Shown: positions 53,601 through 62,455, numbered from the stretch's first letter. The stretch: 64,000 nt of DNA from Sediminihabitans luteus (GCF_002797595.1 NZ_PGFE01000001.1:682001-746000), one strand, 5' to 3'. Notes: a model not told the origin generated them from the letters alone. A program made the numbers and translations.

Positions 53601-56418
53601 GCAGCGGCGTGATCTCGATGCCGTTGAGCCGCGAGGACGACCCCGTCATGACGAGGCTGAGCTGACCGTCGGTCACGAGCACGGGCTGGCTGATCTTCTG
53701 CGCCACCGCACCCTTGCCGGCGTTCGCGGCACCGAAGTCCTTGCCCTCGATCTGGACGTTCGAGCGGCTCGTGCCGATCCAGTCCCCGTTGTACGTCTTG
53801 ACCGCGTAGGTGCCGTTCGGAACGTCGACCGCGAACACGTTCGACGTCGACGGGAGCAGGAAGTCCCGCTCGACGTCGTTCGGCGCGGGGTCGAAGCCCA
53901 CGCCGCGGTCACGGCCGCCCATGCCTGCGGTGAGCCAGCCCCACCCCTTCTCCTTCGTGTACAGCGACTTCTCGCTCGCCTCGGTGTAGCCGGGCATGAG
54001 CGGGTTCCCCGCGAGCTGCACGTCGAACTTGTACAGCGGTGCCTTGGTCTCGACCCGGACGGTCGCGGACGGCGCGGAGTCGCCCTTGCCGTTGACCGCG
54101 ACGACCCGGAAGTCGTACGCGGCGCCCTCGTCGAGTCCCGTGACCGCGGCCTGCGCGATCGTCGACGTCGTCACCAGCGTGAACGCGTCGTCCCCCGCGT
54201 CGGCGTCCTTGCGGAACACCTTGTAGACGTCGGCACCCTCGGACGCCGTCCACGTGAGCTGCGCGCCCGCGTTCGACACGTTCGAGACGACGACGCCGGC
54301 CGGCGCGGCCGGGACCTCGGCGGGCGGCGCGACGTCCGCGACGTCGTCCGCCAGCGGGACGTCGAGCGTCGCGACCTCGGTCGCCACCAGGCGGGCCATC
54401 TGGATCGCGCCGTACTCCTGGAAGTGCGTGTCGTCGGCGGTCCCCGTGGGACGCCCCGGGTAGACCCCGGCCGGCACGTGCAGGAACACCGACAGCGCGG
54501 CCTCTGGGCCGATCGAGTCGAGGTAGACCTTGCTCGCGGCCGAGAGGTCGACCAGCGGCGTGCCCGTCTCCGCGGCGAGGTCCTTGGCGGCCTCGACGTA
54601 GTCCGGGAACGCGACGGTGAACGTGCCCGACGCCGCGTCGTACGCGTTGCGCAGCATCGGCGTGACGATCACGGGCGTCGCACCGCGCTGGACCGCCCCG
54701 TCGACGAACGTGCGCAGGTACTCGTAGTAGTCGCCCGGTGCCGCCCAGCGGTCGTCGACGCCGTACGAGTTGTCGTTGTGCCCGAACTGCACGAACAGGT
54801 AGTCACCGGGGCGGATGTCGAGCAGCACCGTGTCGAGCCGGCCCTGGCTGATGAAGTTCTTCGAGCTGCGCCCGCCGATCGCCTGGTTGTCGACCGTGAC
54901 GTCGTCCGTGAGGAACCGGTCGATCATCTGGCCCCAGCCGGCCTGCGGCGCGTAGTCGTCGGTGTACGTCTGGACCGTCGAGTCGCCCGTGATCCACACG
55001 GTCGGCGTCGCACCGGCCTCGCGCGGGCTCTGCTGCGTCAGCACGAGCGAGTTGAGGTTGGCCGCCGTGCCCGCGAACCGCAGGTTCAGCTGGCCGTCGA
55101 CCACCGCGATGTCGAACGACATCTCGAGGTACTGCCCCGCGGACTTCGCGGTCGGCTGCACCTTGGCCATCTCCTCGGCCGTGATCGCCACGTCGGTCGA
55201 GCCCTGCGCGTCGCCCGCGATCAGGTCGACCGTGTAGTCGCCGTCCGGGACGTCGATCACGAGCTCGGTGTCGCCCACGGTCACGAAGTCCGAGCGCACG
55301 GCGTCGTCAGTGCCCCGGTCGGTCGCGGTGACCTCGTCGACGTCCACGAAGCCCGCGCGGTTCTCGGCCGTGTAGGCGGTGCCCGCGTCGATGCGGGTCG
55401 ACCCCGGCGCGGTCTCCCCCGAGCCGAGGTCGAAGCTCAGCACCCCGTCGTCGGGCAGGCTCGGCTCGGGAGCGCTCAGGCTCGACACCGTCGCCGCGGA
55501 CGGCGCCGAGAGCCCGGCGGCGTCCTTGGCCTGCACGCGGTAGTAGTGCGTCACCGTCGTGTCGACCGGGTCGCTCGTGTAGACGACCTTGGCCGCGGTC
55601 TGCGCGACCTGCGTCCACGGTCCGTCGAGGGTCTCGGCCCGCGAGACGACGTAGCCCGTCGCCCCCGCGACCTCGTCCCAGCGCAGCGTGACCGCGTCGT
55701 CGGTCACGTGCGACATGCGGACGTCGGTCGGTGCGGCGATCGACGACGTGCCCGGCTCGGCGGTGGGCTCGGTCGTGGGGCCCGTGGTCGGCTCGTCGGT
55801 GGGCTCGCCGGTGGGTTCGGTCGGCTCGCCCGTGGGCTCGGTCGCCGGACCGGACGGCGTCACGACGAGCGCGTTGACGTACCCGCCCGCGCCTGCACCG
55901 GTCACGTCGACCGTGAGCTGGCCGTCCTCGACGACCGTGCCGAACGTGCTCTCGGTGATGCCCTGGCGGGCCTGGATCGTTCCCGCCTCGGCGCCCTCGA
56001 GCGCGATGGTCGTCTTGGTCGTGCTCGTGCCCGCGAGCATGTCGCCCGACGTCACGCGGACGTCGTACGCGCCGTCCGGCACGTCGACCACGAAGCGCCA
56101 CGCGGCCCCGAGCACGAAGTCGCCACCCACGGGGTCGGTCGCCGAGGCGCGGTCGCGCGAGACCGGCGCGGCGCCGGTCTGGACGATCCCGAAGCCGGCG
56201 CCCGCGGCGTAGCGGTTCGACTCGGGGACGGCGGTCCAGCCCTCGCCGACCGCGCTCGTCGCGGTGCCGAAGTCGAACGACAGGGCGCCCACGGACGCGT
56301 CGCCCGGGGCTGGCTCGGCCGCGAGGGCCGGCGCGGCCCCCGCGACGCCGAGCGCGAGGATCGTGGCCCCCGCGATGATCGGGCGCGTGGTCCACGCGCG
56401 TGCTGACGGGGTTCTCAT
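50617..56418 (-). CDS. Secreted multidomain rhamnogalacturonan lyase (PL11) with CE12 acetylesterase and accessory domains
   Basis: 1,933 aa. Signal peptide to about residue 33 (LALGVAGAAPALA). Approximate domains: jelly-roll carbohydrate-binding-like 40-165; Pro/Thr linker; FN3 224-315; second binding-like module 325-465; CE12 SGNH esterase 465-690 with GDSTVQ, GGRSSKNF, FGHND and DDTHF; FN3 700-790; third binding-like module 794-935; FN3 936-1030; FN3 1036-1125; PL11 lyase 1129-1720 (GWRMLGLDPGSIAFDVYRDG, DVDGDGQYEIVLKWDP, NHNLSVNDVDGDQKDEIVFG); two C-terminal chitinase-N-like modules (SDNWDGDGDYTVTTNMWW) at 1750-1840 and 1844-1933. It would deacetylate and cleave rhamnogalacturonan-I outside the cell. 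The ATG at 56418 was chosen because the signal peptide starts there; an in-frame start 23 codons earlier is possible. Operators and a promoter lie upstream. Confidence 0.94.
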   Translation of the reverse strand: MRTPSARAWTTRPIIAGATILALGVAGAAPALAAEPAPGDASVGALSFDFGTATSAVGEGWTAVPESNRYAAGAGFGIVQTGAAPVSRDRASATDPVGGDFVLGAAWRFVVDVPDGAYDVRVTSGDMLAGTSTTKTTIALEGAEAGTIQARQGITESTFGTVVEDGQLTVDVTGAGAGGYVNALVVTPSGPATEPTGEPTEPTGEPTDEPTTGPTTEPTAEPGTSSIAAPTDVRMSHVTDDAVTLRWDEVAGATGYVVSRAETLDGPWTQVAQTAAKVVYTSDPVDTTVTHYYRVQAKDAAGLSAPSAATVSSLSAPEPSLPDDGVLSFDLGSGETAPGSTRIDAGTAYTAENRAGFVDVDEVTATDRGTDDAVRSDFVTVGDTELVIDVPDGDYTVDLIAGDAQGSTDVAITAEEMAKVQPTAKSAGQYLEMSFDIAVVDGQLNLRFAGTAANLNSLVLTQQSPREAGATPTVWITGDSTVQTYTDDYAPQAGWGQMIDRFLTDDVTVDNQAIGGRSSKNFISQGRLDTVLLDIRPGDYLFVQFGHNDNSYGVDDRWAAPGDYYEYLRTFVDGAVQRGATPVIVTPMLRNAYDAASGTFTVAFPDYVEAAKDLAAETGTPLVDLSAASKVYLDSIGPEAALSVFLHVPAGVYPGRPTGTADDTHFQEYGAIQMARLVATEVATLDVPLADDVADVAPPAEVPAAPAGVVVSNVSNAGAQLTWTASEGADVYKVFRKDADAGDDAFTLVTTSTIAQAAVTGLDEGAAYDFRVVAVNGKGDSAPSATVRVETKAPLYKFDVQLAGNPLMPGYTEASEKSLYTKEKGWGWLTAGMGGRDRGVGFDPAPNDVERDFLLPSTSNVFAVDVPNGTYAVKTYNGDWIGTSRSNVQIEGKDFGAANAGKGAVAQKISQPVLVTDGQLSLVMTGSSSRLNGIEITPLLVAPSDLVLDDIAIDGADVEVSLSWTGTDDAAGYRVYRKSATATAPEALGDVEGTSFVDTTADVGLEYTYTVVALDAAGTESVASNALELTTVDPDVATAPVPTGLTLGAVNKNDVTISWDDADGALFYQVFRGDAGGDLELVGRADGPTFTDTDVLTTIEYTYAVASVNAGGVSERSETVTSGAVTTLVRQAERLDRSPVAVDTDSGVYLGWRMLGLDPGSIAFDVYRDGVKITDTPVTGSTNVLDADGTKDSTYRISSVVNGVERWATEEFTVWDDQTLDVPIDKPADAYTKDGQPYSYRANDASIGDVDGDGQYEIVLKWDPTNSHDNSQAGYTGNVLVDAYELDGTRLWRIDLGKNIRAGAHYTQFQVYDLDGDGTAEVTMKTADGTVDGQGTVIGDARADYRNSTGYVLTGPEYLTVFSGRTGAAVDTIDYTPPRGDVGAWGDTYGNRVDRFLAGTAYLDGEHPSVIVSRGYYTRSVVAAYDFDGSELTQRWVFDSDVAGEEWAGQGNHNLSVNDVDGDQKDEIVFGSMTIDDDGTGLYSTELGHGDALHVGDLDPARPGLEVFAAQEEAPSAQGIGATFRDAATGEILWSMPAAKDTGRAASGDIDPRYAGSESWAVVTDGAWNSPSGEMRAADGTLITTDIPAANFLTYWDGDLLREIGDHDFDETTRTGVPVIEKWNWETGKAEEIYRAAGTLSNNDTKGTVALQADLFGDWREEIVSRTDDSTALRIATTVDLTDHRLRTLQSDPTYRLGVAWQNTGYNQPPHTGYAIGPDMATPAAPSIAYTTAATPGERVDGPATAAPGQGVLSSDNWDGDGDFTVSMNMWWGQNAQSVTFFENGEEVQSTELPDLSPTAQVEALKVSGKKNGTYVYTAELTNQHGTTTTRELTVNVSRATPGTPVVSSDNWDGDGDYTVTTNMWWGTNATEYRLYEDDVLIDTQSLTANGTAAQQASTGVRDRVPGTYVYRAELSNAAGATASTEVRVTVKR

Positions 56419-56517
56419 GGCATCACCGTTGTCTCGTCGTTGAGCGTCTCGTCGGGTACTGCGTCGCACTGCATCTCGTGAGCGCACGGGCGTGGTCCGT
56501 TCCGCGCCCGGCAGGTC

Positions 56518-56606
56518 TGGATCGATTCAACCTCGTTGTGAATCGTTTCAAGCCCTGTGCTCCGATGTGTCCTTTTGTTTCTATACGGTGGACTGTGGTT
56601 GGTCAA
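56518..56606 (-). promoter_or_regulatory. Promoter and two LacI-type operators of the rhamnogalacturonan lyase gene
   Basis: On the minus strand a -35-like TTGACC (56606-56601) and -10-like TAGAAA (56583-56578) are 17 bp apart. Downstream come TGAAACGATTCA (56550-56539, identical to the rhaI operator) and TTGAATCGATCCA (56530-56518, like the GH51 site). This strongly links the lyase to the rhamnose regulon. The rest of the 410-bp gap (56419-56828) holds no gene. Confidence 0.8.
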
Positions 56607-56728
56607 GTGCTTGCGGTGACGAAACGGTCACGGACTCGACGGTGGTCGACGCTGCACGGCCAGCGGACGTAGGGCGGCCCCGCGCACGCAGAACAGGCCG
56701 TACACGCAGGACTGGCCGGACACGCAGA

Positions 56729-56756
56729 ACGGCCCCGCACCGAGGTGCGGGGCCGT
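56729..56756 (-). terminator. clpC terminator
   Basis: 12-bp perfect arms ACGGCCCCGCAC and complement with a 4-nt loop, followed on the minus strand by a short T-rich stretch, about 75 bp after the clpC stop. Confidence 0.82.
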
Positions 56757-56761
56757 CCAAA

Positions 56762-56801
56762 TCAAGCGGTCAAGCGGTCATGCGGTCAAGAGGTCACGCG
56801 G
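56762..56801. repeat. 8-bp tandem repeat downstream of clpC
   Basis: Five units of TCAAGCGG type (two exact, three with one or two changes) between the clpC stop and its terminator. Confidence 0.8.
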
Positions 56802-56828
56802 CGTCGCGTCGGACGCCGTCCGGTCGGC

Positions 56829-59393
56829 TCAGGCGCCGGCCTCGAGCTCCCCCGTGGGCGGGAGGTCCGAGACGTGCACGCCCTCGGGCGACTTGAGCAG
56901 GTCGATCGCGCCCACGCTCACCGGGCCGCGCTCGTGGTCCGCCTTCGCGACGCCACGGAACGTGAACTCGCCGAGCAGGCCCTCGCCCTCGCCGTCGACC
57001 AGCACGACCTCGCCGGCCTTGAGCTCGCCGAAGAGGATCTTCTCCGACAGCACGTCCTCGATCTCGCGCTGGATCGCCCGGCGCAGCGGACGCGCACCGA
57101 GCACCGGGTCGTAGCCCTTCTCCGACAGCAGCGTCTTGGCGGCCGGCGTGAGCTCGATGCCCATGTCCTTGTCGCGCAGACGACGGTCGAGCTTCGCGAT
57201 CTCGAGGTCGACGATCTGCACGATCTCGTCCTGCGAGAGCTGCGGGAACACGACCACGTCGTCGACGCGGTTGAGGAACTCGGGGCGGAAGTGCTGCTTG
57301 AGCTCGTCGTTGACCTTGGCCTTCATGCGGTCGTAGGACGTGCCCAGGTCGCCGCCGGCGTTGAAGCCGGTCTGGACGCCCTTGGCGATGTCCCGCGTGC
57401 CGAGGTTCGTCGTCATGATGATCACGGTGTTCTTGAAGTCGACCACACGACCCTGCGAGTCGGTGAGGCGGCCGTCCTCGAGCACCTGCAGCAGCGAGTT
57501 GAAGATGTCCGCGTGCGCCTTCTCGACCTCGTCGAACAGCACGACCGAGAACGGCTTGCGGCGCACCTTCTCGGTGAGCTGCCCACCCTCGTCGTAGCCG
57601 ACGTACCCGGGGGGCGAGCCGAACAGGCGCGAGACCGTGTGCTTCTCCGAGAACTCCGACATGTCGAGCTGGATCAGCGCGTCCTCGTCGTCGAACAGGA
57701 ACTCCGCGAGCGCCTTCGCGAGCTCGGTCTTCCCGACGCCCGTGGGGCCGGCGAAGATGAACGAGCCACCCGGACGCTTGGGGTCCTTGAGCCCGGCGCG
57801 CGTGCGGCGGATCGCCTGCGAGAGCGCCTTGATGGCGGCCTCCTGCCCGACGACGCGCCGGTGCAGCTCGGCCTCCATGTTGAGCAGGCGCGTGGACTCC
57901 TGCTCGGTGAGCTTGACGACGGGGATGCCGGTGCTCATGGCGAGCACCTCGGCGATGAGCTCCTCGTCGACCTCGGAGACGGTGTCGAGGTCGCCCGCCT
58001 TCCAGGCCTTCTCGCGCTCGGCGCGCTGCGCGGTGAGCTGCTTCTCGGTGTCGCGCAGGCGCGCGGCACGCTCGAAGTCCTGCTCGTCGATCGCGGACTC
58101 CTTGTCGCGTCGCGCGTCGGCGATGCGGTCGTCCATCTCCTTGAGCTCGGGCGGCGCGGTCATGCGACGGATGCGCAGGCGCGCGCCGGCCTCGTCGATC
58201 AGGTCGATCGCCTTGTCCGGCAGGAACCGGTCGTTGACGTAGCGGTCGGCGAGCGTCGCGGCGGCGACGAGCGCGGCGTCCGTGATCGAGACGCGGTGGT
58301 GCGCCTCGTAGCGGTCGCGCAGACCCTTGAGGATCTCGATCGCGTGCGGCAGCGACGGCTCGTTGACGTGGATCGGCTGGAAGCGGCGCTCGAGCGCCGC
58401 GTCCTTCTCGATGTGCTTGCGGTACTCGTCGAGCGTCGTGGCGCCGATGGTCTGGAGCTCACCGCGCGCGAGCATGGGCTTGAGGATCGAGGCCGCGTCG
58501 ATCGCGCCCTCGGCCGCGCCCGCACCGACGAGCGTGTGGATCTCGTCGATGAACAGGATGATGTCGCCGCGCGTGCGGATCTCCTTGAGCACCTTCTTGA
58601 GGCGCTCCTCGAAGTCTCCGCGGTAGCGGGACCCGGCGACGAGCGCACCGAGGTCGAGCGTGTAGAGCTGCTTGTCCTTGAGCGTCTCGGGCACGTCGCC
58701 GCGCACGATGTCCTGCGCGAGGCCCTCGACGACGGCGGTCTTGCCGACGCCGGGCTCGCCGATCAGCACCGGGTTGTTCTTGGTGCGACGGCTCAGCACC
58801 TGCATGACGCGCTCGATCTCCTGCGCGCGGCCGATGACCGGGTCGAGCTTGCCCTCGCGGGCCGCCTGCGTGAGGTTGCGGCCGAACTGGTCGAGGACGG
58901 CCGAGCCCGAGGGCTGGCCCTCGGCGGGGCCGCCCGCGGCGACGGGCTCCTTGCCCTGGTAGCCCGACAGCAGCTGGATGACCTGCTGGCGCACCTTGTT
59001 GAGGTCGGCGCCCATCTTCGTCAGGACCTGTGCGGCGACACCCTCGCCCTCACGGATGAGGCCGAGCAGGATGTGCTCGGTGCCGATGTAGTTGTGGCCG
59101 AGCTGGAGCGCCTCGCGCAGCGACAGCTCGAGCACCTTCTTGGCGCGCGGCGTGAACGGGATGTGCCCGCTCGGCGCCTGCTGGCCCTCACCGATGATCT
59201 CGGTGACCTGCGAGCGCACGCCGTCGAGCGAGATGTTGAGGGACTCGAGGGCCTTGGCCGCGACTCCCTCACCCTCGTGGATGAGACCCAGGAGGATGTG
59301 CTCGGTGCCGATGTAGTTGTGGTTGAGCATCCGCGCCTCTTCTTGGGCGAGGACGACGACGCGACGGGCTCGGTCGGTGAATCTCTCGAACAT
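56829..59393 (-). CDS. clpC: ATP-dependent Clp protease ATPase subunit ClpC
   Basis: Hexameric AAA+ unfoldase that feeds proteins to ClpP. 854 aa, full length. Two N-terminal Clp repeats (residues 1-145, with [15 protein letters not shown] twice), first ATPase (Walker [14 protein letters not shown] near 220), UVR-type coiled coil (about 420-460), second ATPase ([17 protein letters not shown] near 560; [13 protein letters not shown]), and a C-terminal D2 small domain. Starts [21 protein letters not shown] housekeeping gene marking the return to core chromosome. Confidence 0.97.
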   Translation of the reverse strand: MFERFTDRARRVVVLAQEEARMLNHNYIGTEHILLGLIHEGEGVAAKALESLNISLDGVRSQVTEIIGEGQQAPSGHIPFTPRAKKVLELSLREALQLGHNYIGTEHILLGLIREGEGVAAQVLTKMGADLNKVRQQVIQLLSGYQGKEPVAAGGPAEGQPSGSAVLDQFGRNLTQAAREGKLDPVIGRAQEIERVMQVLSRRTKNNPVLIGEPGVGKTAVVEGLAQDIVRGDVPETLKDKQLYTLDLGALVAGSRYRGDFEERLKKVLKEIRTRGDIILFIDEIHTLVGAGAAEGAIDAASILKPMLARGELQTIGATTLDEYRKHIEKDAALERRFQPIHVNEPSLPHAIEILKGLRDRYEAHHRVSITDAALVAAATLADRYVNDRFLPDKAIDLIDEAGARLRIRRMTAPPELKEMDDRIADARRDKESAIDEQDFERAARLRDTEKQLTAQRAEREKAWKAGDLDTVSEVDEELIAEVLAMSTGIPVVKLTEQESTRLLNMEAELHRRVVGQEAAIKALSQAIRRTRAGLKDPKRPGGSFIFAGPTGVGKTELAKALAEFLFDDEDALIQLDMSEFSEKHTVSRLFGSPPGYVGYDEGGQLTEKVRRKPFSVVLFDEVEKAHADIFNSLLQVLEDGRLTDSQGRVVDFKNTVIIMTTNLGTRDIAKGVQTGFNAGGDLGTSYDRMKAKVNDELKQHFRPEFLNRVDDVVVFPQLSQDEIVQIVDLEIAKLDRRLRDKDMGIELTPAAKTLLSEKGYDPVLGARPLRRAIQREIEDVLSEKILFGELKAGEVVLVDGEGEGLLGEFTFRGVAKADHERGPVSVGAIDLLKSPEGVHVSDLPPTGELEAGA

Positions 59394-59485
59394 GGCTGCT
59401 CCTCACGAGCGGCGTACACCTGCACCGGTGGTGCTCAGGCCTGACCGCAACGACTCTATAGGCGCACAACTGGCTGCACCCCCTC

Positions 59486-59514
59486 CGTATGCCGTTGTTC
59501 GCCAGCGGCATACG
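59486..59514. promoter_or_regulatory. Inverted repeat in the clpC upstream region
   Basis: 9-bp arms CGTATGCCG (59486-59494) and CGGCATACG (59506-59514) about 100 bp upstream of clpC. The centre reads TTGTTCGCCAG; GTTCGC plus five bases plus GCA is one base off the GTTCGC-N5-GCG pattern of the ClgR activator of actinobacterial clp genes. The remainder of the 313-bp gap 59394-59706 shows nothing I can name. Confidence 0.5.
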
Positions 59515-59706
59515 CCGGGGGTCGTCCCGTGACCTTCGTGCGCGGCGCACGGGCGGTTTCGCCCGCTTGTCCCGCGCGTTCGCCGCGCGCTGCGCGCCGC
59601 GCGGGTGGAACCTGTACCCACACGCACCGTGGTCCGTCGTCCGGGCGGCGGAGCGTGGGACGCTCGGTTTGGGCAGGTCGGCGCACGTGAGACCCGGGGA
59701 GTAGCG

Positions 59707-60387
59707 ATGGACACCGCACCAGAGCAGCCGTCGGAGCAGCGCGGTCCCGGCGCGGAGGGCACGGCCCGCCACGCCAGACCGGAGGCGTGGGCCGACCTCG
59801 CGGAACGCATGGCCCGGTTCGAGGGTCTCGTGGGTGAGGTCGCCGACCCGCTCGCGTGGGGCATGGATCTCGTCGAGGAGTCGCTCGCCGGCCCGGACGA
59901 GTCCGAGCAGGCCGACACCGAGCGCTTCTACCGCTCGTACGAGACGTTCGCGGGCGAGCCCTTCGGCGTCGAGACGCTGCGCGAGGCCGCCGAGGCCGAG
60001 GAGCGCGACGAGGTGCTGCGCGCCGCGCTGAGCACCGCGATCGCGGCCCCGCTGCACGGCGACCTGCGGACGTCGCCCGGCGTGACGACGTCCGACGGCG
60101 ACCCGGCCCCGGCCGAGGACTTCGCGGACGCCTACCAGGACTACCGCTCGGCGATGCGCGCGGTGTTCGACGACGTCGGGCGGGCCGTGATCGAGACGTC
60201 GCCCCGGCGCGACGGCGGGATCGGGCCGGCCGCGCGCGTGAGCGCGCGCGGGATCACCGCGCAGTACGTCGAGGTCGCGCAGCGCGCGCTGCTCGTGACC
60301 GGACCGACCGACCTCGTCGAGCGCGTGCAGGTCGTCATGCGGCCCGTGCACAACCTGCTGCACGGCGACGAGGGCCCGCGCTTCTGA
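59707..60387 (+). CDS. Hypothetical protein, mostly helical
   Basis: 226 aa, acidic, no signal peptide or membrane segment, predicted largely alpha-helical (ERMARFEGLVGEVADPLAWGMDLVEESL). No family recognised. ATG at 59707 has GGGGAG 8 nt upstream; an in-frame ATG at 59605 lacks this. Divergent from clpC and coupled to the following hydrolase gene. Confidence 0.7.
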   Translation: MDTAPEQPSEQRGPGAEGTARHARPEAWADLAERMARFEGLVGEVADPLAWGMDLVEESLAGPDESEQADTERFYRSYETFAGEPFGVETLREAAEAEERDEVLRAALSTAIAAPLHGDLRTSPGVTTSDGDPAPAEDFADAYQDYRSAMRAVFDDVGRAVIETSPRRDGGIGPAARVSARGITAQYVEVAQRALLVTGPTDLVERVQVVMRPVHNLLHGDEGPRF

Positions 60388-60995
60388 GCCCGACGGATCC
60401 CGGCACCACGGGGCGAGGGCCGACGTCCCGCCGTCCGCAGGGGCTGCTGCTGACCCCGGGCGCCGGGGCGGGCGCCGACCACCACACGCTCGTGACCGTC
60501 GCCGAGGCCGTCGGGTCGGCGCTGGGCATCCCCGTGCTGCGCCTCGACTTCCCTGCCCGCCTCGCGGGGCGCCGCGCACCCGACCGCGCACCCGTCGCAG
60601 TCGCGCACGTGCACGAGCAGGCCGCCGCGTTCTGCGCCGAGCACCGGATCGAGCCCGACGCGCTGCTGCTCGGCGGACGCTCCTACGGCGGCCGGATGTG
60701 CTCGATGGCCGTCGCCGAGGGCCTGCCGTGCGCGGGCCTCGCGCTCCTGAGCTATCCGTTGCACCCGCCCGGCAAGCCCGAGCGGCTGCGCGTCGAGCAC
60801 TTCGGGGCGCTCGTCGTGCCCGTCCTGTGGGTCTCGGGCGAGCGCGACCCGTTCGGCCGCCCGGACGAGGTCGACGCGCACGTCGGGGCGATCCCGGGGC
60901 CGGTCACCCGCGTGCACCTGCCCGGCGCGCACGACGTGCGCGGAAAGGACGCCGAGGTCGCGGCCGCGGTCGTCGACTGGGCCGCACGACTCTGA
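60384..60995 (+). CDS. Small alpha/beta-hydrolase (KANL3/Tex30-like)
   Basis: About 203 aa. LLTPGAGAGADHHT (oxyanion loop), nucleophile elbow GGRSYGGRMCS, SGERDPFG carrying the acid, and PGAHDVRG carrying the His make a full triad of this compact hydrolase type. No ATG or GTG lies before the first motif. The only codon in register is a CTG at 60384 that overlaps the previous stop (CTGA), so either a rare CTG start or coupled reinitiation is used. Substrate unknown. Confidence 0.75.
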   Translation: MSPTDPGTTGRGPTSRRPQGLLLTPGAGAGADHHTLVTVAEAVGSALGIPVLRLDFPARLAGRRAPDRAPVAVAHVHEQAAAFCAEHRIEPDALLLGGRSYGGRMCSMAVAEGLPCAGLALLSYPLHPPGKPERLRVEHFGALVVPVLWVSGERDPFGRPDEVDAHVGAIPGPVTRVHLPGAHDVRGKDAEVAAAVVDWAARL

Positions 60996-61072
60996 GCCAC
61001 GCCTCCCGACCGGTCTCCCGGCGGCCCGCCAGCACCACGCGGCCGTGGTTTCGTCATCGTTCCTGCGAAACG

Positions 61073-61078
61073 TAGAAT
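61073..61078 (+). promoter_or_regulatory. -10 box of the surface-anchored protein gene
   Basis: TAGAAT, 41 bp upstream of the ATG at 61119; no good -35 is visible. Confidence 0.4.
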
Positions 61079-61118
61079 CCCGCTGCACCACCCGGTGCGC
61101 CGACCGCTGGAGCTCCTC

Positions 61119-61922
61119 ATGCTGCGTGCCACCGTCGCGAGCCTCGCGCTCGCGGTCGTCCTCGTGGGCGGCGCCGCCCCCGCGGTCGCCGCCGACGCCC
61201 CGACCGCACGGGACCGGGACACGTCGTCGTACACCGTGTCGCTGGACGGGGCGCAGGTCACGACGAGCTCGAGGTCCACGACCCAGATCTGGTACGGCGT
61301 CAGCGCGATCGGCGGTGGGTACGAGCGCACCTACGTCGCGAAGGTGCCCGCGCGCGGCGGGTTCGTGGAGTTCAGCGGCACGCGCCAGTACCCCGACGGC
61401 TACTGCATCACCTGGGTCATGTACTCGACGTTCACGGGCTTCTACGACACCCCCCTGTGCACGTCGTCCGCGACCGGCGGGGCGTCGTCCACGCCCGACG
61501 CCGCCCCCGCAGCGACCCCGACCGCCGTGTCGACGCCCGCGCCGGCCACGACGGCGACGAGCACGCCCACGCGCACCGCCCGCCCGACCGCCACCCCGAC
61601 CCCCACGCGCAGCGCGACGCCGACGGCCGCGCCGGTCACGCCCACGCCCACGCCGACGCCCACCGCGACCGTGACGCCCACGCCGACACCCACCGCGGTC
61701 GCGCCGGTCGACGTCGTGCTGCCCGACGACACCGCGCTCGTGGACGCCGGCACGACGATGCGCGACTCTTTCTCCGCGATGTCGGGCCAGGCGGCGCAGG
61801 ACTCCGCGAACGCCGTCGGCACCGACAGCTCGATGGGCTACGTGGTGGGCGGCGCGGCCGGGCTCGTGGCCGCGGCCGGCGGCGCCGGGATCCTGCTGCT
61901 GCGGCTCGGCCGGCGCGGGTAG
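61119..61922 (+). CDS. Secreted, membrane-anchored protein with Thr/Pro stalk
   Basis: 267 aa. Signal peptide (TVASLALAVVLVGGAAPAVAA, residues 4-24), an ~85-residue folded part with two cysteines (GYCITW and PLCTSS) that could form a disulfide, a ~75-residue Thr/Pro stalk (TPTPTPTATVTPTPT), and a C-terminal membrane helix with basic end (GGAGILLLRLGRRG). No recognised domain in the head. ATG 61119 has GGAG 6 nt upstream; a GTG at 61095 is less likely. Its last 85 bp overlap the convergent TetR gene. Confidence 0.78.
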   Translation: MLRATVASLALAVVLVGGAAPAVAADAPTARDRDTSSYTVSLDGAQVTTSSRSTTQIWYGVSAIGGGYERTYVAKVPARGGFVEFSGTRQYPDGYCITWVMYSTFTGFYDTPLCTSSATGGASSTPDAAPAATPTAVSTPAPATTATSTPTRTARPTATPTPTRSATPTAAPVTPTPTPTPTATVTPTPTPTAVAPVDVVLPDDTALVDAGTTMRDSFSAMSGQAAQDSANAVGTDSSMGYVVGGAAGLVAAAGGAGILLLRLGRRG

Positions 61923-62455
61923 CGCCCGACGACGCGTCGCAGCGCCCGCCCGAAGACCGCAGGGTCGCCGGTCGCGTGCGCGAGCACGAGCCCGCCCTGG
62001 ACGGCAGCCAGCGTCTCCTCCGCGAGGTCGGCCGCGTCGTCCGCGGTCGCACCCCGGGCCCGGAGCGCGACGTCGAGCGCGACGCGCCAGCGGTCGAACC
62101 ACGCCGCGAGACGGCGTGCGAGCACGTCGTCGACCGGCTCGAGCGCGACCCGGCCCACGAGGCACAGCCGCCCACCCGACCGGAAGTACGCGTCGACCGC
62201 GTCGACCATGCGCTCGATCCCGTCGCCGTCGTCCCGCAGCGGCGCGAACACCTCGCGCTCGAACCACGCGTCGACGTCGTCGAGTACGGCCGCGAGCATC
62301 TGGGGCTTGCCGTCGGGGAACAGGTGGTACAGACTCCCGCGGCCGAGCCCGGTCGCTGCCGTGACGTCCGCGAGGGACGACGTCGCGTAGCCGCGCTCAC
62401 GGAACAGCTCCCCGAGCCGTCGGACGACGGCCGCGCGGTCAGCCACGGGTCGCAC
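61838..62455 (-). CDS. TetR-family regulator
   Basis: 205 aa. Helix-turn-helix SLADVTAATGLGRGSLYHLF at residues 27-47, then a helical ligand domain; the last ~25 residues (Pro/Ser/Ala/Arg) are antisense to the stalked protein's membrane helix and may be extra. GTG at 62455 overlaps the HPP gene end by 17 bp, so it is probably cotranscribed with HPP and binds the palindromes at 63011-63080. Confidence 0.88.
   Translation of the reverse strand: MRPVADRAAVVRRLGELFRERGYATSSLADVTAATGLGRGSLYHLFPDGKPQMLAAVLDDVDAWFEREVFAPLRDDGDGIERMVDAVDAYFRSGGRLCLVGRVALEPVDDVLARRLAAWFDRWRVALDVALRARGATADDAADLAEETLAAVQGGLVLAHATGDPAVFGRALRRVVGRYPRRPSRSSRIPAPPAAATSPAAPPTT

Noticed and set aside
50602-56406. A 1,934-codon open frame on the plus strand antisense to the rhamnogalacturonan lyase gene
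   Set aside because: It is a GC-skew shadow: Arg/Val/Asp/His-rich low-complexity translation with no domains, exactly opposite a gene with clear CE12, FN3 and PL11 motifs.
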